DNA from: Carya illinoinensis
Lineage: Eukaryota; Streptophyta; Magnoliopsida; Fagales; Juglandaceae
Direction of reading: 5' to 3'
Assembly (NCBI RefSeq): GCF_018687715.1
Contig: NC_056752.1
Location: 2,728,001-2,792,000 of the forward strand
Length of the DNA: 64,000 nucleotides
Shown: positions 25,112-36,331 of the stretch, piece after piece
How positions within the stretch are numbered: the stretch's first letter is position 1
How the letters are laid out: each line of letters opens with the position of its first letter
The notes under the pieces: generated by a model
What the model saw: only the letters and a program-made list of their open reading frames with translations
Database searches by the model: none
Told to the model about the DNA's origin: nothing
Translations under genes and position numbers: made by a program

Positions 25112-28100
25112 AAGGGGAAAAATTTGTTGATTGAGGAAAACATGGTAGACGAGACTGAGGAGATTGGCGAGCCCATGTATAATGATGATGAGACTGATGA
25201 TGTGTTGTATGGAGATGGTCATGAGACTCTGGTCGTTCATAAGAGTCTACTGACTCCCAAGGGCGATTCAAGGGACGATTGGTTGAGAACCAATATTTTT
25301 CACACGACCTGCACAGTTGTAGATAAAGTCTGCAAAATGATCATTGACGGTGGTAGTTGTGAGAATGTAGGGTCTAAGGAGGTTGTCTAGAAATTGCAGT
25401 TGAAGACGGACCGTCATCCTAAGCCATACAAGTTGTCATGGCTAAATAAAGGAAGTGAAGTAACAGTTGATAGGTGATGCCTCGTGTCCTTTTCAATTGG
25501 TAGAAAATATTTCGATAATGCCTGGTGTAATGTTGTGTCTATGGATGCGTGTCATGTATTGTTGGGTCGACCTTGGCAGTATGATCGCAGTGTCATTCAT
25601 GATGGACGGAATAATACGTATTCCCTTAACATCAAGGGAAAAAAGATTGTGTTGGCGCCTCGGCGGGAAGGACTCACTCCTACCCCGGTAGCCAATAATA
25701 CTAACCCGCTTTCTATGTCCAGGTTTTTAGATGAGATTGAGCATGGAGGCGTGGTCTATGCTTTAGTACCTTGCGAGAATAGTGCAGTAGACATGGATAC
25801 AGATTTACCAGTAGAGGTGCAACGATTGCTAGCAGCATTTTCTGACTTGATGCCAGAGGATCTTCCTCCTGGGCTACCACCTATGAGGGATATTCAGCAT
25901 CAAATTGACCTTGTTCCTGAGTCAAATTTGCCAAATCGACCAGCATATCACTTCAGTCCCAAGGAGGCTGAAGAGTTGCAGCAACAGGTGGTAGAGTTGT
26001 TGGAGAGGGGCTATATTTGAGAGAGTATGAGCCCATGTGCAGTCCCTGCCCTGCTAGTGCCAAAGAAAGATGGTTCTTGGCATATGTGTATTGACAGCCG
26101 AGCGATCAACAGAATTATAGTGAAGTACTGGTTTCCAATTCCCCGTCTGGATGATATGTTGGGTCAGCTATCCGGTTCTAAGGTCTTCTCAAAAATTGAC
26201 CTTAAAAGCAGATACCACAAGATCAGAATAAGGCATGAAGACGAGTGGAAGACGGCGTTTAAGACGCCACAAGGGTTGTATGGGTGGATGGTCATGCCTT
26301 TTGGGCTATCCAATGCTCCCAGCATGTTCATGAGATTTATGCATCAGGTCTTGCGGCCTTTTATGGGGAAATTCATTGTAGTTTGCTTCAATGATATCCT
26401 CATTTATAGTCTGACATGGGCTTCACATTTCGATCACCTCCGTGCTGTTTTTGAGACGCTAAAAACGGAGTGCCTATTTGTCAATAAGAAGAAGTGTTCT
26501 TTCTTCACTACTTCTGTGACTTTTCTTGGTTTTGTTGTGTCTACTAATGGTGTTCATGCATATCAGTCAAAGATAAATGCAGTCTTGGAGTGGCCCAGAC
26601 CAAGGACCTTACATGACATCAAAGTTTCCATGGATTGGCATCTTTCTACCACCAGTTCATTAGAAATTTCAGCACTCTGATTGCCCCTATCACAGAGTGC
26701 CTCAAGGGGCGTGATTTCTAGTGGTCTGAGGAGGCATAGGCCAGTTTTCAACTGGTCAAGCAGAAGATGACCGAGGCTCCAATTTTGGCACTCCCTGATT
26801 TTGACAAAGTGTTCGAGGTAAATTGTGATGCATCTGGCATTGGCATTGGTGGTGTTCTGAGTTAGGCAGGACGTCCAGTTGCTTTTTTCAGCAAGAAGCT
26901 ATCGGGATCAAAGAAAAATTATTCCACTTATGACTTGGAGTTCTATGCCATAGTTAAGTCCCTAGTTCAGTCCCTGAAGCATTGGCATCACTGCCTAGTA
27001 CAGAAGGAGTTTATTTTGTTTACCGATCATGAGGCCTTGAAGTACATCAATGGCCAACACAAGCTGAGTAGACGGCATGCCAAGTGGGTGGCATACTTGC
27101 AAGAGTTCACCTTTACGCTGAGGCACCAAGCAGGAAGTCTGAACTGCATCGCAGATGCCCTGAGCCGTCGTACCTTACTCCTCACCACCATGAATACCAA
27201 AGTTGCAGGCTTTGAGATGTTCACAGATATGTATGCAGCTGATCCTTCCTTTGGAAGAATATTTCAGGAGGTAACTGATGGTCACCGTCATGATTTTATT
27301 TTGCATAATGGGTATCTGTTTCATGGATTACAGTTGTGCATTCCAGACTATTCATTGAGGCAACAAATTATAAGTGAGCTTCATAATGAGGGACACTTTG
27401 GCCGAGATAAGACCTTGGCCCTTATCTCTTCTGACTTTTATTGGCCCAAGTTGACTAATGATGTGGCCCATTATGTGGACCGTTGTTATGTGTGCCAGCG
27501 GTCTAAGGGAGTCCTCACCAATGCGGGTTTGTACACTCCCTTACCTATTCCTGAAACTCTTTGGTTCGATATCAGCATGGATTTTGTATTGGGCTTACCC
27601 CGCACCCAAAGGGCCTTGGATTCTATCTTTGTTGTAGTTGACAAGTTTTCCAAGATGGCCCATTTTGTAGCTTGTAGGAAGACTATGGATGCTGTCCGGA
27701 TTGCCTATCTTTATTTCAAGGAGATTGTGCGTTTACATGGTGTTCCTTGATCCATCCTTCAGATCGTGATACCAAGTTCATCAGTCATTTTTGGAAGAGC
27801 CTGTAGGGGAAACTAGGAACACAGTTGAATAGCGCCTACCACCCCCAGACGGATGGCCAGACTAAGGTGGTGAATAGGAGTTTGGGCAACCTTTTGAGAT
27901 GTTTGGCAGGAACTAAACCGAAGTAGTGGGATTTGGCATTGCCTCAAGCAGAATTTGCCTACAACAGATCGAAAAACAGAACCACAGTCTTAAGCCCATT
28001 TGAGATTGTCTATGGTCAGAACCCATCCGGGGTGCTGGACTTAGCCCCTATTCCATGTATAGGACGTTTCAGTCCTAAAGCAGATGAGATGGTAGAGCAT

Positions 28101-28449
28101 CTTTGGGGTATCCATGAGCAGGTGAAACAGACCATTCATGAGAGCAATACCAAGTACAAGACTCGGGTTGATAGTCATCGTCGTCAGGTACTTTTTGATG
28201 TTGGTGATTTTGTTTGGGCTGTATGACCTCGTGATCGTTTTCCTGTTGGTGAATATAATAAGCTTAAGGATCGGAAGATTGGACCTTGTGAGGTCGTGCA
28301 GAAGATCAATGATAATGCTTACAGGTTGGCCTTCCCAGTCACTTGAAGACTTCTGATGTCTTTAATGTGAAGCACCTAAGTCCTTGTTTTGTGGATTTTG
28401 ATGACACTACTCTGAACTCGAGGACGAGTTCTTTCCAACCTGGGCCGAC
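25112..28449 (+). pseudogene. gypsy pol (protease, RT, RNase H, integrase), decayed
   Basis: Protease remnant MIIDGGSCENV is near 25,340. RT spans about 25,860-26,680 ([41 protein letters not shown]). RNase H follows at 26,800-27,170 ([22 protein letters not shown]). The integrase zinc region is at 27,385-27,510 (HNEGHFGRDKTLAL then CYVCQRSKG). The integrase core starts at DFVLGLPRT near 27,580, and a GPY-like end (KDRKIGPCEVV) is near 28,270. The RT active site reads CFND (26,384-26,395) where YxDD is expected, so the first catalytic Asp has become Asn. Stops and frame shifts occur near 25,390, 26,018, 26,640-26,880, 27,750, 27,925 and 28,226. It cannot make an active polyprotein. Confidence 0.9.
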
Positions 28450-29084
28450 TGATGCAGGGAGATCCAAGACAGATGATGCTTAGCTGTCAGATTGCACCTT
28501 GATGGCGCTGAGATACCATGAGTTGGCAAATCAGCGCAAAGGCGGGGGAATTGATTGTGATATGTTCCTCATTGGGGCTGTTTTGAGTGCGTTTCAGTCT
28601 TTTGGCCATAATTTTGGCTATGGGTGTCGGAATCGCACATAAGACCCCAATTCAGAAAGCTCTTTTTGGCGCACACACTGTTCATATTGAGCATGGCTTC
28701 ATGTGCCTTTTTTTCGACCTCAAATTCTGCTGTTTTCCGCTCCGAATCACTAGTTTTCGTTATTTTTTTATTTATGGTAATATTTCGCTTGTCAGTTAGG
28801 AAGTCATTTTAAACCCGATTTGGGCCAGATTTTTTGCAGATTGCTTATTTTATTTCAAATTTCAATTTGGAGTATTTTTGAGATTTTGCTATTTTTGGCA
28901 AAATTCGGATAAACATGATTTTTAGCTATAACAGTCAGGCTTGTGGACTGATTTTCATTATTGCTTGATTTGATAATATTCAGTTAAACCCTAGAGACTT
29001 TTCTCTCTGGTTTTGGGTGATTTTTCTCTTGTGAATCATCTGTTGGACTAGCCTGCAGGATAATCGCTATTATGTTCGGCGTCA
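28450..29084 (+). repeat. 3' LTR of the gypsy element
   Basis: 635 bp, the direct repeat of 23,499-24,133, ending GGCGTCA and followed by the target duplication accta. Confidence 0.93.
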
Positions 29085-29606
29085 ACCTAGGAGCTATTAT
29101 GGTGGTATTTGCTCTCTAGGCCACGAGTTGCTCTGGTGGAAGACATACCTCTACCCAGGAGTACTTATGGTGCTATTTTTTAAATTCCCACGAGTTCATA
29201 TGGTGGTATTTAATCTATTGCCCACGGGTTCATATGGTGGTATTTAATCCATTGGCCACGATTTGATCTGGTGGAAGAAATTCTTCACCCATAATATGGT
29301 ATGATGTCAAACAGAGATGTTATCCACGGGCTGGTATGGTGGCATTCTCTCATTTTCCATGAGATTGTTGGAAATCCAATGAACTTTTGCCATGAGAAAT
29401 AAAGTCTTCAGCCACGGAATATGCCGTGGCTAAAAATGTTTAGTCCCCACCAATTACAGTCACCATGGCAAATAATAGTATTTGCGGCCAATTATACACC
29501 ACGAGCCTTCCACGGGCCAAACTTGTGGGAAGATTTTTTTACCCACTAAAAATGCATTTTTAGCCACGATTAGCACCCTTGGAGAAAAGCGATATATCTT
29601 GTAGTG
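29085..29606. repeat. Right subterminal repeats and TIR of the 26-kb CACTA element, part 2
   Basis: Units of the form CCACGAGTTCATATGGTGG and ATTTAATCTATTG repeat with a period of roughly 50-60 bases. They are followed by AAAAATGCATTTTTAGCCACGATT and the TIR ATATATCTTGTAGTG. An ORF here would be meaningless. Confidence 0.85.
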
Positions 29607-29697
29607 ACTGTTGCATAAGCTGCTGTATTTGGATTTGCATTTCTCTCCTAAACTGTTCTTGTTGTTCTTCATGTTGGTTAAGGCGCGTCTCGATCTC

Positions 29698-30490
29698 TCA
29701 TTGTTTCACCAATTGAGCCTCTAACTCATGCTGCCTTGCAACCAATTCTTCGATTCTGCGATTCGAATTCTCTTGCGCTATAGAGGCCGCAGAGGCAGAC
29801 CCAGAAGAAGAGGAAGATGGAGAAGGTTTTACAAAGCAACCCAAACCTCTAAAATATCCTGAGCGTTGACCCAAAACTTGTGTGAAAATCTCAACATCAT
29901 TTGTTGAGGAGTTTTGATCTGACGTAGATTCAGCACGTATGACAACCATTTTATCCTATACATAAGATAAATAGTTAATATCATCATAAATATTCTAATA
30001 TATTTATTTAGGATAATTTATAATACATACTTAATTTTCACGGGCGTCAGGATGACTCCATTCTCCATTACGATTAGTATGTGATGCAGCATATAATTTT
30101 GTCAGATCATAATTGGTATCTGAATCTTGCTATAATAAATATTTGTTAATATATAAAGTCATTAGGATTCATATATTCAGTTAACTATATACAAATGAAA
30201 AAAATAGCAATACCAATTTTTTAGAGAGGCGATGGACATATCTTGAGCCTGCATGATGAGTAATCTTCAATTTCGATCTATTTGTTTTGTTTATAGAACT
30301 TTGTTCCTACATAGGAATTGAAAATATTAGAAAGTGAAATTAAAAATAAGACGACTAAAATAATTAATTTAATTATACCTTATATGATAGATCCTCAAAT
30401 ATGTCACAAAATTTTTCTCAATCAGAAGGTTTGACATCTTGAAAAGGATGTTGGCGTGCATCTTCCATATTCTCGATAGTTTGCGAGCAT
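29698..30490 (-). pseudogene. TnpA-like gene (Transposase_24 type) of the outer CACTA-like element, interrupted
   Basis: Read on the minus strand, exons can be followed from about 30,480 down to 29,698: EDARQHPFQDVKPSD then EKFCDIFEDLSYK; EQSSINKTNRSKLKITHHAG; a block with YAASHTNRNGEWSHPDAREN; and FTQVLGQRSGYFRGLG with a coiled-coil-like tail. The HHAGSRYVHRLSKK and RSGYFRGLG blocks are typical of the Ptta/En/Spm family. Between PSD and EK the frame has TGA where the family usually has Trp, and a second TGA at 29,698-29,700 precedes more in-frame, Gln/Glu-rich sequence. That sequence runs into the 26-kb CACTA insertion at 29,609. The last codons and a stop (3,458-3,460) lie on the other side of that insertion. 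The copia element separates it from any 5' exons beyond 48,744. Confidence 0.78.
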
Positions 30491-30508
30491 GATCTTACAA
30501 TTCCAAAC

Positions 30509-31418
30509 TGTTGAACTCAAGGTTTCAAGTTTTGTGTAATTATATATCTACACATGGATTTTGATGATAACAAATGAATTCAAAAAATAAAAGAGTCTCA
30601 AACTCATGTTGTCTACACAATGGAGTCAAACACATCAAGAAAACAAGCATGAGAAAGAAGGGAACAAGTTCACATTAAAGTTATAGAGTAATATTGTATA
30701 TCTCTTAAAAATTTGAAATTAGGATTAAGGTTTAAAATTAATTTTTTATCATAAAGCATTAAGATATATTTTTCACATGTGCATGAATATTTTGAAAATT
30801 AAATTTGAAAATTTTGAAAGATAATTGATTGTCATCTTTCATATGTGCATTACATGATTAAAGTTTTGAACTTTGAAAATATTAAAGATGATTGATTATC
30901 ATATTTCACATGTGCATATTTTATTTGCATATTTTCAAAAGTGATTGATGCTTTTCTTGACTTATGCAAAATGTAGATGATTTTGTTTGAAACATTTAAA
31001 AAATAAAGTGTGCTCCTTCTGTCATATATAAAAAGTAAAAAGATTATGTTTGAAAATTTTAAAAAGTAAAGTGTGCCCCTTTTGTCATATGCAAAAAATA
31101 AAAAGATTAGGTTTGAAATATTTGAAAAGTAAAGTGTGCTCTCTTAGTCATATGCCAAAAGTAAAAGATTAAGTTTGAAATTTTTGAAACTTAATTAAAA
31201 AAGACGAACTTTTTATTTGAATTTTTTGAAAAAGTGAATGATGTTATCTTTGACATATGAGTCTTTTTAAATTTGAATATAAAGTCTCATATGACTATAA
31301 ATAGATTATTTGAGAGCTTCACATTGACAACACCAAGAGCATAAAATATTCATTCAAACCTTTCATTCTCCTTCTCTAAGCATTGAGCCTTAATCCTTGT
31401 TCATTTTGAGAGATATAG
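30509..31418 (+). repeat. 5' LTR of the copia element, first part
   Basis: Runs parallel to 47,343-48,265 and contains repeated AAAGTAAAGTGTGCTCCTTTT-like units (period about 60-70) at 30,960-31,190. It breaks at GAGATATAG, where the gypsy-type element is inserted. Confidence 0.92.
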
Positions 31419-32555
31419 TGTGATGACCCGTTTTTACATGTATTTTCACTGAAGGCGCTTTTTAATTTATTTAATATAATAGTTCTTTTATTTTAAATTA
31501 ATGTATTTTAATTAGTTTTTATTTATTTGATGCGGTGTTTAATTTATTTAGTCGTTTTACGGTTTTTAAAATCGTTTTCGGCGGATTAGTTTTGGTTTTC
31601 GGAGTGAAGACTGGACCTCATTTCTTTTCCCTCATCTTTTCTTTTTATTTTCTTTTTTTTTTCCTTTTTCTTTTTCCTTTTTCCTTCTTTTTCTTTCTTT
31701 TCTTCTTCTTTCTTCTCCTTTCTCTCTCGCATATGCCGAACAGCTTCTTTTTCTCCTTCCCGTTGCCGCCCCTTTGACCGTTTAGTGCACCACCACCACC
31801 ATTCTCTTCCTCTTCCACCAGAGATCATCCCCACCAATTTTCAGAGCCATCGGACCATCCGTTTGCTACCGCGAGCCGCCGGAAGTCACTGCACCTGCTC
31901 TGTTTTTGGCCCTGTCGCCGGTTGCTTTCGCAGCCCAAAACTGCCACTCGCCAGTGGCGTGACCTACAACACCCACCTAGTTTTCTTCCCCTCTCACCAG
32001 TGAACATCCCCACCAAGTTTCACCTCCATCCAAGCCACCGTTAGCCACCATGAGCTCCTCCAAGTCATACGATTTTTCACCGATTCCGGCGCCGTCGCAC
32101 CACCTCTAGCCACCATCTCTTCACAGCTTCTTCTCCTACCTCTTGTCGACCTAAACCACCCATTTCCGACCTCGATCTGTTGTCGGAGCAGCTCCCACGA
32201 GCTCAACTCCATTCAGCCCCTTTTTGGCCTTCGACCGCCATTTCCACCACCACCCACAGCCAAAACTCGTTTCCTTTAGCTTCATAAATATCTCAAGACC
32301 ATTTCCTATCAATTTCGTGTCTTGGTTTGTCCCCGTTCGAAAGTGGGTAATTTATTACCCACGGCCACAGTGTAAATTACACTGTTACGTTGGTTTTCCT
32401 CCGCTGTTTGCAACGCTGCGAGTTTTTTAAAAATATCGTATAGTGCTGTAAGTATTTTCCAAACTCTACTTTTAGATTTAAATATATTTTGCTCCTACAA
32501 TAATTATTTGACTGCTGGTTGGTTGATTCCGGACTGAGTCCGAGGAGTTCGGAGG

Positions 32556-33819
32556 TGACCGGTGCAAAACTGCAAGTACACAGTATCGTAGTTTTATAGT
32601 AAAGTAATAAGAAGAGTATCGTCCTCAGGGATTGGTACCTTATGTTTGCCAAATACCAAAATTATACTAAACTTGATTTTATCTAGAGGAATCACTAAGA
32701 TTTTTGTAGTTGCAAATTTAAACTAAAACCTACTCAAAGAAAATATGCAAATGAAATAAAACTGATGTTTGAAGATCAAATTAATGGGAAGAAAACTTCT
32801 AGGAAATCGATTTCACCTAATTCTTCACTATGCTTTTCTCATCCAGCTAACTTAATTTAATTCTCTTTTATCTATTAGCAAATCTCTAATTCTTCCAAAA
32901 GCCTCTTTTGATAGTCAATTGGAAGTGATTCTAGTTTATCAATTCACACAAGAGTATGCAAATTCAATAATCAAGAATGCAATAAGACCAATGATTTAAT
33001 TACTACATAGGTTCATACAAGTCTTTCGATCTCTATACTTACCCATGCTGAAATATCCAAGATCTACCCTATGATTCCCTTTTTCAATAGCAAATCACAA
33101 GATTACTTATCATCTAATCAATGGCCAGCTAATTAGAAGCAATAAATTTAGGATAAATCAGATAAACAAAGAGAGAATTGCATTAAATTAGCATAGACAA
33201 TCAAGCATAGTTCAGAAATAGGTTACATCGTTTTCCTAGAATGAAGAAAATTTAGCTTATGCTAGAAATAGAATTCAACATAAATGAATTCACCATAATT
33301 GTTCTAAGAAGATGGGAAGAAAATAAACACTGAAAAATCCTCCTTGCAGCCTCAACTCGTCGTCAAAAGCTCAAGGGAACGATTCAACGCTTTTCTCTCG
33401 TCCGTGCTCGTGTATGATTCCAACGTACGTGCAATAATTAGAATTCCCTCTCCAAAAATAGATGATTTGAATCCCTCTAGCTATGTTTTTCTCTCCCAAG
33501 AAGTGTTCTCCAGTCAAAAACTCTCGGCTCTAGAGTGAAAAATTGCTTTTATATGGTCTCACGGCGGAAGACCCTAATTCTGTCAAAATACGATGTTCGC
33601 TTGAGCGGGGTGTCGAGCGCACGTCGAGCGTTCGACTTTGCCTGATTTCGCTCGAGCGGCCAATGTCTCCGCTCGAGCGATCTTTATTTTTCAGCAACTC
33701 GCTCGAGCTCCCTGTCGAGCGGCAGTCGAGCATTTGAATATGCCTGAATTTGCTCGAGCGGCCAAAAGCCTCCGCTCGAGCGAACTTGTGAATTCTGCAA
33801 TATGAAATTTTGCAAGTCA
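32556..33819. mobile_element. 1.26-kb insertion inside the 5' LTR, possible solo LTR
   Basis: The 3' LTR passes straight from GAGTCCGAGGAGTTCGG into GGATGGATTGAGGACGG (near 40,070-40,100), while the 5' LTR has 1.26 kb between these blocks. The insert begins TGACCGGTGCAAAACTGC and ends TTTTGCAAGTCA, giving TG...CA ends with short terminal inverse similarity (TGAC...GTCA). It contains GAGTATCGTCCTCAGGGATTGG, a phrase frequent in plant LTR-like elements. No coding frame is visible. I could not define a clean target duplication, so the exact ends are uncertain. Confidence 0.65.
33596..33790. repeat. Two tandem ~102-bp units built on GCTCGAGCG palindromes
   Basis: CGCTCGAGCGG and TGTCGAGCG words recur about ten times in two imperfect tandem units starting near 33,597 and 33,701. 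The GC-rich palindromes stand out from AT-rich surroundings. Confidence 0.85.
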
Positions 33820-34060
33820 TCAGGGGGTTAGATGGATTAAGGACGGAGTTGTTTGGTTGATGTTGTTTTTTTGTTTGAGATATTTGAGCCTTGATGTTTG
33901 CTTTGTATAGTGCACGCATGTTCATGTTTAAAAAGGGAAAATCGGATTTTTCATGTAGTTGCATGCATGTACATGTGTTTGAAAAATGAAAGCCGTGCTG
34001 GAAAGCGAGAAATGATTTATGGTATATGTGAACGGTTGGACTGACTGGTTTGAGTCAGAG

Positions 34061-34243
34061 GCACGGGTAGGGATGGTGGTAAGCAGGGACGGTGGTAGAA
34101 TCCTGCCTGTGATTCCTGCCTACAGTGCACGCGTAGGGATGGTGGTGAGCAGGGATGGTTGTAGAGTCTCGCCTGTGATTCCTGCCTACGGTACACGCGT
34201 AGGGATGTTGGTAGAGTCCAGCCTGCGATTCCCGCCTACAATG
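34061..34243. repeat. Three 66-bp tandem units in the gypsy-type 5' LTR
   Basis: Units start at 34,061, 34,127 and 34,193 with CACGCGTAGGGATGGTGG and contain GCCTGTGATTCC. The same array is in the 3' LTR at about 40,313-40,495. Confidence 0.88.
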
Positions 34244-34823
34244 CCCTGATGGTTTGGTTAATGGGTCATTTTCTGGAAAAATGGTGGTTTGGGCCATTAT
34301 CTGGGATAATGGCGAGGCTTGGTTTTATACGATATGTTTTTGGGCCAAATGAGATTTTGGCGTGCGTGGAAAAAATGTGATTTTATGGGATGAGAGCATT
34401 TGCATTCTTTCATGCATATTGTGGAGTTTATTATGTTTTTATCTAGTGGTGTTTGGAGTTTACTTACCTGCGGCACCATTTTTGGTACCGTAGATTTTGG
34501 TGCAGAGATTGAGGATGAGGAGGATGAGGCTGAGCCCGAGGATGCGGCTCCGCCGGGATGCTGATGTTATGTTTTGTATTTGATTTAAAATTATATTTGT
34601 GTTTGTAATATTCTATTCTATATGTTTTTGAATAGCTTTGTATTAAACAAGAAAAATTCTGGTACTTAGTTATTGACTTTTCCTTTCGCTGCGTTTTTCT
34701 TGTGCACATTCGTCGCTTATACACACACTCGGCACAAGTCGATAGGGTGATGACCTGTGATGTCATCATCCGGACGTCTCGATTTTTCCGTGTTCGTGCG
34801 TGGAGATTTGGGGGCGTCACAAG

Positions 34824-34835
34824 TAGTATCAGAGC
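34824..34835 (+). promoter_or_regulatory. Primer binding site of the gag-only element
   Basis: TAGTATCAGAGC lies two bases after the 5' LTR and differs at one base from the tRNA-Met-type site TGGTATCAGAGC. Confidence 0.8.
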
Positions 34836-35113
34836 GGTTTGGCTTTGGGTAAAACCATATGTCCCGTAGGTAGTACCAGAATGTTTTTTTAGGTTGTGTT
34901 TTAAAATTTATGTTAAGTAAAGTTGTTATTTGATTTGTTTTATTTGTTTTAGCTTGTTTGCTTGTTTTTATTTATTTAGTTATGTTTTTGTAAGCTGGTT
35001 TCTTTTTGTTTCTTGTTATGTGGTGTTGGTCTTTGGTTTTTGTTTTTGTTTGTTGTTGGTTTTATTTGTTTTTGTTTTCTTAAAGGGGGTCAAAGGTTGT
35101 GGTGGCAGGAAAA

Positions 35114-36331
35114 ATGGGGAGACCAAGGAAATCTACTCAGGAGCCACGGGACAATACATCAAGAAATGACTCCATAGCCCAAGTAATACGGCAGATGATG
35201 GAGTTTATGCAGCAGAATTTTAGGCCACAGCAGACAGGGCCTTGGCCACAACCAGGAGGACCTTGGCCACAACAAGGGGTCCTTGGCCGCCACAAGGAGG
35301 GCCTTGTCCGCAACAAGGAGGACTTTGGCCACAACCACGAGGTCCTTGGCCACATCAGGGAGGGCCTTGGCTATACCCGGGAGGATCTAGTAGCATGGTG
35401 CAAGCCGGAGGCACCTATGAGCGCTTTCTGGCGCATAGGACTCCACACTTCACTGGAGAAGAGGATCCACTTCAAGCTGGAAAGTGGATCAAGGACTTGG
35501 AAAGAACTTTTGAGGTGTGTGGTTGCATTGAGGCACAACAAGTACTCTATGCCAGCTATCTGTTGCAAGGCACCGCTTCTGATTGGTGGGATACCAAGAG
35601 GGTGATGCTGGAATCAGAATTGGGATCTTTCGCCGCTGTGACCTGGCAGCGCTTCAAGAAAGAATTTAACGACCGCTTCTTTCCCGCTTTTGTAAGGAAG
35701 CAAAAGGCAAGAGAGTTCTCAAGGTTCAAGGGAGCATGACAGTGGAATAGTACGCCCGAAGATTTATAGAACTTGGGCGATTTGCTCCCCATCTCATCGC
35801 CACAGAAGAAATGCGAGCCGAGCATTTCCAGGAGGGTCTACGTCCTGATATACGCCATATGGTGGTCAGCCACCGGATATCCACTTTTTAGTGGATGTGG
35901 CCACTCTTGTGGAGCGAGAGAATAATTTGAGAATGGGCTCCCCTCCAGGACATAAGAGGCGGAGTTTTTCTGGTGAAGGAAGTAGTTCGGGTTCACCTCA
36001 GAAGTTTGTTCAGCAGACTGGGATTCGACCATTAGCAGCCTCGGGAGTGCGTATGGGAGGACGAGTGCCAGTTTGTGGAAGATGTAATAGAGCTCACAGA
36101 GGCGAGTGTCGTCTGGGTAGTAACCAATGTTTTGAGTGCGGTCAGACGGGGCATCTTGCTCGTGAATGCCCTAGTCGAGTTCAAGAAAGCCATGGAGCTC
36201 GTCGCAGTGGTAGAGCTAACCAGAGGCATTTGGCTCAGGTTCGAATGTACGCAATGACTCCTGGTACCATTGAAGGCGAGGTTAGAGAGACTCAGAATGC
36301 TGGAGTCATGGCAGGTATGGGTCTAATTTAA
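35114..36331 (+). pseudogene. Gag of the gag-only gypsy-type element, decayed
   Basis: I prefer ATG 35,114 (MGRPRKSTQEP) to the upstream GTG. A Pro/Gln/Gly repeat (GPWPQPGGPWPQQG type, about 10 units, 35,235-35,385) is followed by the Retrotrans_gag-like domain (FTGEEDPLQAGKWIKDLERT, then ASDWWDT and WQRFKKEFNDRFFP, 35,445-35,690). The C-terminus has CGRCNRAHRGEC and a CCHC zinc knuckle CFECGQTGHLAREC (about 36,130-36,170). A frame change inside the repeat near 35,275, a TGA at 35,737-35,739 and a further frame change near 35,880 break it. The repeat is the likely slippage site. Gag would assemble particles and bind RNA. Confidence 0.85.

Larger units (their letters stand above)
23499..29084 (+). 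mobile_element. Full-length Ty3/gypsy retrotransposon (chromovirus-like), 5.6 kb
   Basis: Two 635-bp direct LTRs (23,499-24,133 and 28,450-29,084) begin TGATGCAGGG. The right one ends in CA and the left one in TA. A perfect 5-bp target duplication accta flanks the element (23,494-23,498 and 29,085-29,089). The order is LTR, tRNA-Met-type primer site, gag with a zinc knuckle, protease, RT, RNase H, integrase, LTR, which is the gypsy order. The C-terminal segment near 28,410 (LNSRTSSFQPG) recalls the CR-type motif of CRM chromoviruses, so membership of that clade is possible but unproven. All genes are broken. Confidence 0.93.
3469..29606 (+). mobile_element. Complete CACTA (En/Spm) DNA transposon, 26.1 kb, with TSD
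   Basis: The left terminus CACTACAAGAAATAT (3,469-3,483) and the inverted right terminus ATATATCTTGTAGTG (29,592-29,606) match at 14 of 15 positions. They are flanked by the 3-bp duplication act (3,466-3,468 and 29,607-29,609), as CACTA elements require. Inside lie a TNP2-like transposase pseudogene (9,885-13,475), a TnpA-like pseudogene (18,796-20,707) and subterminal GCCACGAGTT-type repeats at both ends. A gypsy retrotransposon (23,499-29,084) is inserted in the right subterminal region; without it the element is about 20.5 kb. Gene order TNP2 then TnpA on one strand is common in plant CACTA elements. Both genes are broken, so the copy is non-autonomous now. Confidence 0.93.
31419..34821 (+). 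repeat. 5' LTR of the gag-only element (with internal insertion)
   Basis: 3,403 bp against 2,084 bp for the 3' LTR; most of the excess is the 1.26-kb insertion at 32,556-33,819. It has a long polypyrimidine tract (31,620-31,730), a moderately GC-rich block (31,740-32,230) and three 66-bp tandem units at 34,061-34,243. The His/Pro-rich and Lys/Glu-rich frames here are composition artefacts. Confidence 0.88.

Noticed and set aside
31586..31837. Lys/Glu-rich minus-strand frame and Phe-rich plus-strand frame
   Set aside because: By-product of the polypyrimidine tract in the gypsy-type LTR; the same occurs at 39,125-39,375 in the other LTR.
34019..34249. Frame with repeated ARVGMVVSRDG-type units
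   Set aside because: Translation of the 66-bp tandem units in the LTR; also present in the other LTR.
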